Below are positions 31,619 to 42,743 of a stretch of DNA of 64,000 nt, one piece after another. Source of the stretch: Mycoplasma sp. CSL7491-lung (GTDB lineage: Bacteria > Bacillota_I > Bacilli_A > Mycoplasmatales > Metamycoplasmataceae); assembly GCF_018913965.1 (NCBI RefSeq), contig NZ_JAHMHG010000001.1:310001-374000 (forward strand), in the 5' to 3' direction. The translations under genes and the position numbers were made by a program. Numbering within the stretch: position 1 is the first letter of the stretch; each line of letters opens with the position of its first letter. A model generated the notes under the pieces. The model saw only the letters and a program-made list of their open reading frames with translations, searched no databases and was not told the DNA's origin.

Positions 31619-34258
31619 CTATTTGTCTTCTAATATCTTTATAAATTCACTTAATGCGATGTTATCGGTTTCACTACCGCTTAATTCTTTTAATAAGGAA
31701 GCCAATTCATTTTGAGATTCTATTATAGATTTGTTAATATCTTCGAGAGTTTCGCTATATTTGCTATTTAAAATATTTAATTTTGAAATAAATTCATCAA
31801 TTATTTCATTAGATTGATTTTTAATTTTAATAAACGAGTCATTAGTTCACTTAAAGAATAAAGTTTCTATTAATTCATCATTTGAAAGTGATAATAATTT
31901 TTCTCAAGTTTGTTTTACTGATAGTTCTTTTAATGTTTGCAATTCTTGTTTTGCATTTTTTTCGTTGTTTTTAACTATTTTAAGTTCATCTTTAGTGCTT
32001 GTTATTGTTTCGTCAGTTTTATCATCAGAATCTTCATCTTGCTTCAATTCGTTATTTAATTCAGTTATTTTACTTTTTAGTGAATTAAGTTCTTCTTGTA
32101 GTTTTTGAATTTTTTCGTATTGATCACTAAAATAAAATTTTGCTATTGTTTTATAGTCTAATAACTGAATATCTCATTCTTTAATTTCTTTTGTTTTCTT
32201 TTTATTTTTAGTTGCTTCTTGTTCTAATTCGTTTTCGTTTAAGATTTCTGCATATTCTTTTATGAAGTTGTTTGGTATATTTTCTTCGAAGGAATTTATT
32301 TTTTCTATGTCATTTGAAATTAAGTCAATTATATTGTGTAATAATTGATAGAATTGATACTTTTCTAGTAGTGGAATTTGAATTGCATCACTAAAGAAAA
32401 AATTATTAAACTCTTCTTCGAATGATTTTGAGTTAAAATTCTCTAAGTTGCTAATATCTTTTATGTGATTTCTTAAAAAGAAATCTATTTTATTTAAAAC
32501 AAAATTATAAGTATTTAGATATTCTGTTATATCATGATTATTTCATATTGTTTCGCTAATATTGTCAATATCTTTAAAATGGTAATAATTTTCTTGTTTT
32601 TGAGATTTTACAAACAATTTATCTTTTAAATTAGGAAATACTTTTCAATATTCGTTAAATTTATTTATTTCTTCTTGTGAAATTCCACCGTTTATAATTG
32701 AATATAAATCATATTCTTCTGGTTTTTCAAAATTATCAATATATCTAGAAATATTTAAATTAAAATCGTTTTCTTCGATTTCTTTATAACTTACTATTCT
32801 AGAGAAGTTATCAACTTCTGTTTTATTATTCGCAGCATGTGCAATCTTTTTAATGTGAGATATGTTAAATTTATTTTGACTATCAAATTTAACATATTCT
32901 TTTGAAGCATCAATAAATTGAATATTTCCTTTCGAATTATTATTTTTCTTTAAAATCATAATGATAGTTGATATACCTGTATTGAAAAACATATTTGATG
33001 GAAGACCAATTATAGTATCAATAGCAAATTCTTTTGCTAATTTAGTTCTAATTTCTTTTTCGCTACCGCCTCTAAATAAAACGCCGTGTGGTAAAACTAT
33101 AGCCATAATTCCGTCGTTTTCTAAATGATAATATGAATGTAATAAGAACGCAAAATCTGCTTTACTTTTCGGAGCAACACCATATGATGAAAAACGAGGA
33201 TCGGTATTTGTGTTATCATCAGGTTTTCACTCTTGTGAATAAGGGGGATTAGAAACTACTGCATCAACTTTTTGAGGCTCTCTAATGCTTGGATCATTAT
33301 TCTTTTTAAAAGGTCAATCTTCCAATAATGTATCACCACGTCTAACTTTAATTAAAGAAGGTTGTATTCCGTTCATAATTAAATTCATACGAGTTGACAC
33401 ATAAGCGGCATCCATTTTATCTTGTGCATAATAAGTTACTTTGTCTTTGCTGTTTGTTATTCTTTCAAATTCCTTACCTAAATTTAATAATAAAGAACCT
33501 GTACCAGATGTTGGGTCGTATATTGTTATTTTATCTCTATTTTTTATGTGATTTCCAATTATTTCGGACATTAAAACAGAAACTTCGTGAGGTGTATAAA
33601 ATTCTCCGTCATTTTTACCTGAACCAGTAGCAAATTTACCTAATAAATATTCATAAATATGCCCGATGACGTCATAATTTTGTCCATCAACTGGTATTTC
33701 ATTAATTATTTCCATTAATTGCATCATTGTAGCTGTTTGTTTTTTATCATTTTCTATATTAGATTTATCTAACGTTACAAGAATTATTCTTAATAAACCT
33801 TTATATAGTTCTTTGAATTGTTGATTATTACTTTTGTTTACTATATCATCAAAACTAACTATTGCCTTTCTTAATACTTCTATATTAAAACTAAAAGGTG
33901 AGTTTTTATCGTTTCCAAATTTGATTCATGTTTGGAATAAGTATTTAAATGGTATATAATATCCCATTTCACTAATAGATACTTCTTCAATATTTTCAAT
34001 AATTTCCTTTGTGAAACCATTATTTGGGGTTTTGTTTGTTTTTGGATCTAAATATTCTGGGTCTAACTCATTCATTTGTTCGAATGTAATTCCCTCATTT
34101 TCGTTGACAAAATCTATTATTTTTTGAGATAAAAATTTATAAAAAATTAATGGCAAAATTATATATTTATAATCCTCTGTGTTGTAATTATTTCTTAATT
34201 TATTAGCAGAATTTCATATTTTAGCTGATAACTCTTTTTTATTGACTCTTTTTTTCAT
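31619..34258 (-). CDS. hsdM: orphan type I DNA methyltransferase subunit (HsdM) with long C-terminal coiled-coil region, 879 aa
   Basis: N6-adenine methyltransferase subunit of a type I restriction-modification system. The HsdM N-terminal helical domain (ELSAKIWNSANKLRNNYN) is followed by the catalytic core with SAM motif YDPTSGTGSLLLNL and the target-base motif NPPYS (Asn337). After FNLNISRYIDN (about residue 505) there are 340 further residues, far beyond a normal HsdM of about 500. Much of that region is Lys/Glu-rich coiled coil (EKIQKLQEELNSLKSKITEL). No HsdS or HsdR gene is next to it, so specificity must come from a distant HsdS or from the extra C-terminus. RBS AAAGGAG. Divergent from the PTS-like gene. 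Confidence 0.9.
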
Positions 34259-34517
34259 TTGTGCTCCTTTTTAAAATGGTAAATTATAATTCTAAAATAT
34301 TTTTTATAAATTAATTATAACTATATTTTTTATAATAATTGTTCTTTTTTAGTTTTTTTATTGTGTTTATTATATTTACTAAATGTCTATAATAAAAAGC
34401 TAATCCTTATTTTTGTTTAAAATAATTTAATTTAATATAAAAAATAAGTCAATTTTTGGTAAAATATCATAAATATAACACTTAAATAAATATTTTTATA
34501 ATAAGAAGGTAGGAAAT

Positions 34518-35345
34518 ATGTCAAATTTAAACAAATGACTTGAACTTTTAGAGTCAAAAAATTTAGAACATGCGCCACAAGAAGTTCAAGAATTAACAGA
34601 TGCTATGGGTGGTATAAAAAATATAGTATCTTTCAATAATAGTGTTTCTCAATTAAGATATGATCTTAGAAATCCATCATTAGTTAATGAAGAATTATTA
34701 AAAAAACTTGGAGCAAAAAAGGTAAATTTATTTACAGAACAAAAATATATTCAAGTCGAAATGGGTGATATTGTTGAAACAATTAATAAAGTAATTAAAA
34801 AATATGCTTCAGTTATTGTAGATAATTCTGATCACAATTTGGTTACAACAACAAACAACGTTAATGCAAAAGGTCAAAAAGCATCAAAAGAAATGGAAGT
34901 AGTTGCTCCATTATCCGGAAAAGTAGTTTCTCTAGAATCTTTAAAAGACGGTGTGTTTTCAAATGGTTTAGTTGGTAATGGTTTAGCAATTAAAATGGAA
35001 GGTAATTCAAAAGTTGAATTATTAGCACCTTTTAATGGTAGAATTACAAGTATGCCCGCATCAAAAACTCAATTTATTTTTAAAACAAATTGCGATGTTG
35101 AACTAATTGTTTTAATTGGTCAAGATAGTTACAAATTAGATGGTTTAGGAATAGAAGGAAAAGTTTCTCTTAATGAAGAAGTTAAAGCGGGAGATACATT
35201 ATTTGTAGTAGATTTAGAAAAATTTACAAACGAAAAAATTGATAAAACATTAATAATTTCAACAACAAGCGATTCAAGACTTAAAAAAGTTATAGAACTA
35301 GAAGAATTAGCAGTTTCTGGTAAAAAATTATTTAAATTAAGCTAA
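34518..35345 (+). CDS. PTS glucose-type EIIB-EIIA homologue lacking phosphorylation-site residues, 275 aa
   Basis: Residues about 30-90 match the EIIB fold (GGIKNIVSFNNSVSQLRYDL ... LGAKKVNLFTEQKYIQVEMG), and 125-275 the glucose EIIA barrel (APLSGKVVSLESLKDGVFSN, GNGLAIKMEG, LAPFNGRITSM, VKAGDTLFVVD). In functional proteins the EIIB cysteine sits in C-x-T-R-L-R; here that stretch reads SVSQLR with no Cys. In EIIA the two active-site His lie in NHA and VHFG; here they read KTQ and VLIG, so both are missing. It cannot pass phosphate by the known route. I infer a regulatory or scaffolding role. There is no EIIC domain. RBS GGTAGGAAAT region. Own terminator follows. Confidence 0.8.
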
Positions 35346-35358
35346 TAAAAAAATTATT

Positions 35359-35405
35359 AAAACTCGTAATAGTTTATATTAGTAAACTTATTACTGAGTT
35401 TTTAT
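35359..35405 (+). terminator. terminator after the PTS-like gene
   Basis: A long interrupted stem (AAAACTC, GTAATA and GTTTA pairing with TAAAC, TATTAC and GAGTTTT) closes with a T-rich tail. Confidence 0.8.
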
Positions 35406-35507
35406 TTACGCAATATTTCATTAAATTACTTAATTTTTAAGTTACTAAATGAAATTTATATATAATATTAAAAATACAATTTAAAAAACAATCAAAGGAG
35501 ACGATGT

Positions 35508-36167
35508 ATGAAAGCAAAACAACATGTAATAATTTTAATTAACGGTAAAAGAAGAAGCGGTAAAGGCATTTTAAGTCAAGGTCTTAAAAAATTATTAACA
35601 AAGCAATTTGAAGATAATATTCACATACTTTCTTTTGCTGAACCTATCAAAAAGATTACAGAACCAATTTTAGATGAAATTGAATGAGATAAAAAAGATA
35701 AAGAAGTGGTTAGACCTCTTTGAATAGCGATGGGTGAAGTCGGAAGAAATATTAACAATAACATTTGATGTGGACGTGTTTTTGAACGTATTACAGAGAT
35801 TGCAGAGCAATCTGCAAAAGAAAACAAAAATAGTTTATTTATTATTGATGACTTGCGTTTTCCTAATGAATTAGATTATTTCAAAAAACATTTAAAAGAC
35901 ATTCAACAAATAATAGACCCTACTAAAGAAAAACATTTAGCAAGAGTTATAGCAATTAGAATTGAAAAGTTTATGGATGCAAATAAATTTATTCCGGGCG
36001 TTGATGATAATTCAACAGAAATTAGTTTTGACAAACTTGTTAACTTAGTTTTTGATTATATAGTACCTCAAAACACGCTGATTAATGAAGAGTTGGTTGC
36101 TGATTTTAAGGGTGTTGAAGTTGTTGCTAAATTATTAGTGGAGAATTACATTAAAAATAATGGCTAG
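35508..36167 (+). CDS. P-loop nucleoside monophosphate kinase-like protein, 219 aa
   Basis: Walker A-type loop INGKRRSGKG at residues 11-20, followed by SFAEPIKKITEPILDEIEWD, RPLWIAMGEVGRNIN and the Walker B-like FIIDDLRFPNELDYF. The layout resembles phage T4-type deoxynucleoside monophosphate kinases. I chose the second of two nearby ATGs because AAAGGAG is 8 nt upstream and the first leads into another frame. The last 8 nt overlap the nuclease gene, giving a phage-like kinase-nuclease pair. Substrate not certain. Confidence 0.75.
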
Positions 36168-37020
36168 ACAATATTTTAATAAAAAACATTATATTATAGA
36201 TGAAGAAAAAAGAGTTGTAATATTATTGCCTGAATTTTATAATCAGTTAAGAACTTTTGATAAGTGAAAAGGTTATAAAAAAATAGGTGGTAGCAGTGTA
36301 GGTGACATTTTAACTCCAGGGAGATTTAAATCAGAATTTAATGCATTTTGCCATATTACTAGATTAAAAATTCCTGTATTATCCAAAAAATATATAAATG
36401 CGGGTACGATATTAGAGCCAAAGATTTTTGATATATTTAGAAATTCTCCTCAAGTTAAAAAAAGAGGAATTACTATCGAGAATTATGTTGCTTCAGAATA
36501 TGACTATGATTATTTTAAGAACGTAGATGATGTTCTTAGTGGTGTTCCTGATGGTTTTGATCCTATAAATAAAGTTATTTACGAAGTAAAAACTGCAGGT
36601 GAAGCTAAGAAGGAAAAATGAGATAATGAAGGTGTAGATCCCTCGTATTTAAAGCAAGCTCAATTATATACATATTTAATGTCTAAAAAAATAGGTCAAA
36701 ATGTTGACTTTTACTCTATTTTAGTTGCATTTTTATCAGATGAAAAAGGTGATTATTTAGACCCTGCTAATGTAGATTTAAATCAACGTTACATGAAAGT
36801 TTATTCAAGGAAAGTAAATAAAGTTGAAGTTGAAGATGATATTAGAATAGTTCGTGAATGATATAAAAAATATACAAATACAGATACATCGCCACAATTT
36901 GATTTTTCTAATGATGCAGATCAATTAGATTTTTTAAGATGTGAAAATCAAGAACAATATCAAGAGTTGATTAAAAAATGAAAAGATTCAGGTAAAGCAG
37001 ACCCTGATTTTATAGGATAA
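36160..37020 (+). CDS. YqaJ-like PD-(D/E)XK nuclease, 286 aa
   Basis: Starts inside the preceding gene's end. Nuclease core: GGSSVGDILTPG, GTILEPKIFDIF (acidic residue), VLSGVPDGFDPINK (catalytic Asp in PDG) and VIYEVKTAGEAKKE (ExK). This is the order seen in lambda-exonuclease/YqaJ-type recombination nucleases. The C-terminus (NQEQYQELIKKWKDSG) is short, and the usual small tail domain of phage versions is absent. Co-translated with the kinase-like gene. Probably of phage origin but now carried as a core gene; phage structural genes are not present. Confidence 0.8.
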
Positions 37021-37027
37021 ATAAATT

Positions 37028-37055
37028 AAAAATTAGCAAAAGGTTGCTAATTTTT
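37028..37055. terminator. bidirectional terminator between convergent genes
   Basis: A 12-bp perfect stem (AAAAATTAGCAA / TTGCTAATTTTT, loop AAGG) sits between the nuclease gene and rluB. Confidence 0.85.
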
Positions 37056-37059
37056 AATT

Positions 37060-37803
37060 TTATCTACTTTTATCTGGTTTAAATAGTTTTTCTTCTTGTA
37101 ATCTTACAAGGTTTTTTAAATCTTTAATTTCTTTTGGTTTCAATGGACGATAGTAACCTAACGGTAATTTTTCAACTGTTATTCCTGCATATTCTAGCCT
37201 TTTTAAATTTATAACCATTTTATTTACTGTTTCGAATAATTTTTTAACATGATGATAAGTTCCTAAACTAAGTACAACAAAATAACTTTTTGGGCTATCT
37301 TCGCCTACAGGTATAACATCTTGAACACTTTTGGTATTATTTACTTTTACAATGCCATTTAATTTTTTTAATTCCTTAGGAGATAGTTTTTCATTTAATC
37401 TAGCTCTATAAACTCTTAATATTTGATATTTTGGATGAGTCAATTTGTTAGCTAAATCCCCGTCATTTGTCAAAATTAAAGCTCCTGTTGTATCATAATC
37501 TAGTCTACCTACAGGAAATATTTTATATGGTGTATCAATTAAATCTGTAACTTTTTTTCTGTTAAAATTATCTTTAAGTGTAGATACTGTTTTAGGTGGT
37601 TTATTCAGAATGAAATAAACTTTTTCTTCTTCACTTTCAATTGGTACATTATTTACTAATATTTCATCGTTAAAAGAAGCTTTGTCTCCCAACTTTGCAA
37701 CTATTCCATTTACTTTGACTTTTCCGTTAGTAATTAATTTTTCAGCTTCTCTACGAGATGCAACTCCTGCTTTAGAGAGTATTTTTTGTAAACGTTCTTC
37801 CAT
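37060..37803 (-). CDS. rluB: 23S rRNA/16S rRNA pseudouridine synthase (RluB/RsuA family), 247 aa
   Basis: N-terminal S4 RNA-binding domain (EERLQKILSKAGVASRREAE) followed by the synthase core with catalytic Asp102 in FPVGRLDYDTTGALILTNDG, and EGTYHHVKK-like segment LGTYHHVKKLFETVNKMV. The family modifies U2605 (RluB) or U516 (RsuA); I favour RluB by general likeness only. Last gene of the nusB-to-rluB operon; its ATG is 2 nt after the nadD stop. Confidence 0.92.
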   Translation of the reverse strand: MEERLQKILSKAGVASRREAEKLITNGKVKVNGIVAKLGDKASFNDEILVNNVPIESEEEKVYFILNKPPKTVSTLKDNFNRKKVTDLIDTPYKIFPVGRLDYDTTGALILTNDGDLANKLTHPKYQILRVYRARLNEKLSPKELKKLNGIVKVNNTKSVQDVIPVGEDSPKSYFVVLSLGTYHHVKKLFETVNKMVINLKRLEYAGITVEKLPLGYYRPLKPKEIKDLKNLVRLQEEKLFKPDKSR

Positions 37804-37805
37804 GT

Positions 37806-38912
37806 TTAGTTTTCTCCTCTTATGTATTCTTGATAAATTGATTCAATTTCTTTATCAAAAATTACACCTTTATCAATATTTCACTGATAAGTAATCTTTA
37901 TCACTTCCCTAAATGCTTGATCTAAATTTTCGTAAGCTAATTTTTTTATTCTTTGAACACCTTTAAAATGAACTATAGAATTTACTTTATCAGATAATAT
38001 AATTATTTTATCTAATGTATTCATATCTTTTCTCATGCTTGTATGATATTTTATAGAATTTAATATTTCTAAATCTTTTATTCCGTAAACATATTTAGCT
38101 CATAAATATCCGCAAACTTGATGCAAGAAATGTTTAGGAGTATCAATTAATTCAGGCTCTGTCATTTTAATAAAATTCCTTGAATTTTCTACACTTCATT
38201 CTTTTGCGATATCATGTAAAATACCAGCTTTATACGCTTTAAGGGCGCTTACACCGTTTAATTTAGCTATTTCTGCCGCAAAACTAGCCGTTAAACTAGA
38301 ATGTTTAGCTCTACGTGCAGAAAGTGAATTATGTATTATTTCAAATAAGTATAATCCTTTTTCTTGTATGTAATTCATTACCTTTGGATCTAGATAAGAA
38401 AAAACTTTTTCATTTTCTATTATCGAAAAACCTTTTTTAAAATCGGTTGAAGAATAATCATATAATTTATTTTTTAATAAAACTCCGTTGTATCTTTTAA
38501 GATTAAGTTTATTTATAGTTCTACTTCTACGTACAGCGACTATTTTAGTTAATGTTGAAATAGTTTCTATATCTTTTCATTTATTTAATTTAGGTAAATT
38601 ATCTGATCCTATAATTAAATATAACTCATCATTTTTATATTTATTTTTTAAATATTTAACAGTGTCTATTGTATAGCTAATATTATTTCTTTTTGCCTCA
38701 AATAAACAAAGCTCCATTTTGTCTTCTAAAACCAAATTAATCATATTTATTTTATCTTCTGTTTTAACACCACTTTTATTTTTAAAAGGTGATTGATAAG
38801 TTGGGACTATTAATAATTTATCTAGACCAAGCTCGCTTATTACATCTTTTGCTATTTGTATATGACCCTTATGTATTGGGTCAAAACTACCTCCGTAAAT
38901 ACCAATTTTCAT
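37806..38912 (-). CDS. nadD: NadD-YqeK fusion: nicotinate-nucleotide adenylyltransferase plus HD phosphohydrolase, 368 aa
   Basis: Residues 1-180 are NadD, which makes deamido-NAD from NaMN and ATP: IYGGSFDPIHKGHIQIAK with the nucleotidyltransferase HxGH site, and ELYLIIGSDNLPKLNKW. Residues 181-368 form a YqeK-like HD domain: His204 in RRAKHSSLT and His233-Asp234 in ILHDIAKEW. YqeK hydrolyses Ap4A in Firmicutes, where it is a separate gene next to nadD; the fusion is typical of mycoplasmas. With pncB at 29243 it gives two steps of NAD salvage. RBS AAGGAG. Confidence 0.92.
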
Positions 38913-38924
38913 ATTTCTCCTTGA

Positions 38925-40163
38925 TTATTTTTTAAAAATACTATGTGATATTAAATTTATCTCATGATTAATTTTAATTTTTTCTTTTTTATTTAATTCT
39001 GATAATTTAAAAACGTTTGTACTTTTTATTTTTTTATTGACTTGAGCAATTATGGTTTCTACTTTTTCTTTTTGCTCATCGACTTTTTTTGTTTCTCCTA
39101 AAAGAGAAAAATGATTATAAATACTATCTTTATCAACTAATTTAGATACTCTAATTCCAATACCTTTTATATTATTTAAATCCACATTTTTATCAATTAA
39201 TTTTTTAATATGTTTATATATTTCTCTTGAATCATTAGTAGGAGATATGTTTTTATTATAAGCTTTTCATTTTTTACTATAGTCTCTAACTACTAAGGAT
39301 AAATTTTTTGCTAATAAGAATTCTTCTTTTAATCTATTACTAATATTCAGTGCAATTTTATTTACCTTATCTAGAATTTCTATTTCATCATATTGATATT
39401 CAAAGGTTATTTCATTGCCCATTACTTTATTTTGTTCTATTTCAAAGTTTAAATCACTATTTTTTTCTATATCCAAACTATCTAAATATTTGTAAGCTGT
39501 AGTTTTAAAAACTTGTAATAATTCAAAATCGTTTTTTTTCTTTTTCGCCAAATCACCAATAGTAAAAATATTTATTTGTCTAAGTTTATTTGCTATTTTA
39601 GAACCAATACCATGAAATTTTTCAATATCTAGTTTGAAAAAATTTTCTTTATAATTATTTTCATCTGTATAGCCAATACCAAAAGGTTTCGAAATATTAG
39701 TAGTCATTTTAGCGTAAAACTTATTTAAAGATATTCCTATGGTTATTGGTATATCAAATTTTTCTAAAACGCTTGTTTGAATTTTTTTAGCATAACTAAT
39801 TGCTTGTTCTTTGTTTTTTAAAATAATATTCGGAACAATGTAACACTCATCAATTGATGCCACTTCAATTTTTGATGCAAAAATTTTTTTTAAATATTTA
39901 AAAATTTTATTAGACAAATATTGGTACAACCTAAAATAAGGTTTTTCGATTATTGTTTTAGGTTCAATTGCTAAAATTTCATAAACTTTAGAACCTGCTT
40001 TTACTCCTATTTTTTTTAATTCATAACTAACTGAAACAGCAACGGAATGTTTTTCCGATCTAGCTATTGCTACTGGTTTATTTTTTAAATTTGGCTTAAT
40101 AGTTCTTATAGCGCTTACAAAATATGAATCAAAATCTATATGAAAAATATATTTATTATTCAT
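38925..40163 (-). CDS. dinB: Y-family DNA polymerase IV, 412 aa
   Basis: Translesion polymerase. Palm residues: Asp10 and Asp12 in HIDFDSYF, and Asp105-Glu106 in ASIDECYIV. The thumb helix-hairpin-helix FHGIGSKIANKLRQINIFTIG, the little-finger region (LSLVVRDYSKKW) and a C-terminal RVSKLVDKD region are visible. Full length for the family, ending IFKK without an obvious beta-clamp motif. Its start overlaps the sufU 3' end by 8 nt. Several TGA codons are Trp. Confidence 0.93.
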
Positions 40164-40572
40164 TTTCTAAGAAATATTTAGGTGTTAATAAAGCACATAC
40201 CACTCTATTTAAATGAGTTTTAGTATTAAAAAATACTCATAAATCACCAAGTGAATTAATTTGTTCATCACTAAGTTGCTCTTGGTTTACAAATTTTTCA
40301 AATAAAAGTGTCAGTTTTCTAATTTCGTTTAATGATAAACCTTTTATTTTATCTAAAAATATATCTGTAGAAGCCATAAATACAGCACAACCATGTCCAT
40401 TAAAATGAACATCCACTAGCTTATCATTATCTCACTTTGTTTGAATGTTTAATTTATCTGAACATGTTGTGCTAAAACAAGTTTGAAATTCTCCTTGTAA
40501 TTCCATTTTATTATTAGGTTTAGTATAATGAGACATAATCAATTCTCTAGCTATATTAGGATTAAAATGCAT
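40156..40572 (-). CDS. sufU: SufU-type iron-sulfur/zinc sulfur-transfer protein, 138 aa
   Basis: Accepts sulfur from SufS. Residues for the Zn/cluster site are visible: Cys37 and Asp39 in TTCSDK, Cys62 in GHGCAVFMASTD, and Cys126 in NRVVCALL. Length fits SufU. RBS GGAGG lies in the 3' end of sufS, and the two genes overlap by 11 nt. Together with sufS it is the minimal Fe-S system usual in mycoplasmas. Confidence 0.9.
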
Positions 40573-41719
40573 AAAAATCGCCTCCGTTTTTTAATGTTTC
40601 TATCAACTTATCAATATCTTCATAATTGTTATATATTGCTAACGAAATTCTTAAATATGAATATTCTTGTTTTATATTTCTTAAATATGGAGCACAAAAA
40701 ATTCCTGCAATAGTATAAATCTGTTTAGAACCTAAATAAGTAGCTACATCTTGAGAGTTTATTCCTTTAATATTTATTAAAGCAATATAATCACCAGGTT
40801 TTGAAAATACTTCTATATTTTCTAATTTAGATAGTTGTTCATGTAAGTAAATAGATAATTTTTTTAAAATTTCTTGTGTTTTTGGGTATCCTATTTCGTT
40901 AAAAAAATCCAAAGATTTATTAAACATATACATACCGGCAATGTCTGGAGTTCCAGGTTCAAAAGCGGCTATAGTTTTTTTGAGAGTTCATGTTGTATCG
41001 GTGTTAATATCATCAATAGCTCCGCCGCCAAATTTTACAGGCTTCATTTGTTTTAATAATTCTGTTTTGACTGCCAAAACACCCAATCCAGTTGGTCCAT
41101 AAAATTTATTTGTGCTAAAAGCTATTGCATCAGAAAAAGAAAAAGAGACTTTTTGGTGAGCTATCGCTTGCGCTGCATCATTAAATAAATATGCATTCTT
41201 TTCTTTAACTAACTTATAAATTTTATTTAAATCAAAATTTTGATTAAAATTATTAGTTTCTTGTGCTAATGAAACAATTTTTAAATTAGGGGTATTGTCA
41301 ATATCATCAATCAAATTTTCGCTAAATTTAATTATCGCACCACTTTGTTTAGATATTTCAATTCACGGGATTATATTTGAAGAATGATTAAATGAACTTA
41401 ATAAAATAACTTCATCTTTTTTAATTAATTGACTAAACATTCTAACAAAAATATTAATTGACTCAGTTGTTCCGCTTGTAAAAATTATTTCTGAATCTTT
41501 AGCATCGAGCAAGTCTGCTACTTTATTTCTAACATTTATTATTGTTTGATTAATTTCATTTCCTAATGGTGTGTCGGCCGTTCTCGACGAAATAGATTTA
41601 TTTGTATAATATTCAGTGATTGCATTCGTTGCTATAGTAGGTTTTAGCACAAGCGCCGCACTGTCGAAATATGTAATATTATTTAAAATAGGAAATTGTT
41701 TTCTAATATCATTATTCAT
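40562..41719 (-). CDS. sufS: cysteine desulfurase SufS, 385 aa
   Basis: PLP enzyme that removes sulfur from cysteine. N-terminus FPILNNITYFDSAALVLKP; TSGTTESINIF; PLP contacts Asp181 and His188 (FNDAAQAIAHQ); Schiff-base Lys205 in FSTNKFYGPTG; sulfur-accepting Cys342 in AGIFCAPYL. Normal length. The start lies 2 nt after the stop of the preceding unknown gene. No RBS stands out, suggesting coupling. Confidence 0.94.
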
Positions 41720-41721
41720 AT

Positions 41722-42159
41722 TTAAATAACCTTCCTCAAAAGTTTTATTAAGTATTTATTATAATTTTTAATTTTTTTAAATTCATCTAAAAAATTATAA
41801 TAATAATGTCTTTTTTGATGATTAAATTCAACTTCATCAACTTCTTTGTTAATTATTTTTAATAAACTAAATTTTTGTAATTTTCATTTTTTAAAATACG
41901 CATGATAAAAAACGAATTTATAAAAATTATCAATCATTATTTTTTTATTATTATCTAAATTATCCTTAAAGGTTATTTTTTCAAAAAAATTAACAATGAA
42001 CTCCTCAATGTTATCTCACTTTTTATTATTTAAAAATTTAAGAACTTGATTTAATTCGATTTTTTCGATTAAATTCATTTCTTTGAAAATTAAAAAAGTG
42101 TAATTTATTGTTTTATTTCATGAATTAATAAATAATTTATTTCAAAATCATTGCATCAT
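41722..42159 (-). CDS. unknown aromatic- and lysine-rich protein, 145 aa
   Basis: Starts immediately after the nusB stop (TAA-ATG). Rich in Phe, Lys, Asn and Trp (several TGA codons): WNKLFINSWNKTINYTF, HYYYNFLDEFKKIKNYNKYL. It has a predicted helical character and no membrane helix or known motif. Its place between nusB and sufS with no gaps shows it is translated as part of the operon. Confidence 0.7.
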
Positions 42160-42624
42160 TTAGTTTTGTTCGTTCTTTGTTTTATTTTCGATTAATAAAA
42201 TAGCCTTATAAAAATTTTCTAATATTCCATTTACAAGATTTTTTTTATCTTTATTTTGTTCGCCATCTTCAAGCGGATAATACATTTTAGTAATTTCAAT
42301 AGCTTCATTAAAAACTATTTTAGGTTGTATTATTTTAAATTCGCTTGCAGCATTGATTAAAATAGCTCTTATCAAAGGGTCTATTCTATCTCACGATCAA
42401 TTTTCGTTTAATAAACGATTGAAAATATTTTTACTAAATATATATGAATTTTCAATTCGTCTTAGAGTTTTTAGTTGTTCACTATTTAAGTTAAATTCTT
42501 GTTTTACTTCCTCTAAACTAATTTTTTCTCCTAACAATTCGTATTTATATAAAACAGAAATAACTTCAATTCTTAATTCTCTACGTGTTTTATTTTTTTT
42601 ATTTTTGAAAACTTCTACTTCCAT
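42160..42624 (-). CDS. nusB: transcription antitermination factor NusB, 154 aa
   Basis: RNA-binding antitermination and rRNA-maturation factor. Family marks: RRELRIEVISVLYKYELLG near the N-terminus, WDRIDPLIRAILINAASEF and VFNEAIEITKMY, ending in LVNGILENFYKAI. It is first in the nusB-unknown-sufS-sufU-dinB-nadD-rluB operon. Confidence 0.9.
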
Positions 42625-42719
42625 GTATACTCCTAAATCTAATTATTTTATAATTATATCAAAAATACGCATATTTTACCATATAAACTAAATTTTATAA
42701 AAAAATAAATCATTATAAA

Positions 42720-42743
42720 AAAGTATTTGCTTAGAAATACTTT
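42720..42743 (-). terminator. terminator after the MFS gene
   Basis: AAAGTATTT / AAATACTTT (9 bp, loop CTAAGC) followed by T6 on the minus strand. It overlaps the stop codon at 42742-42744. Confidence 0.7.
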
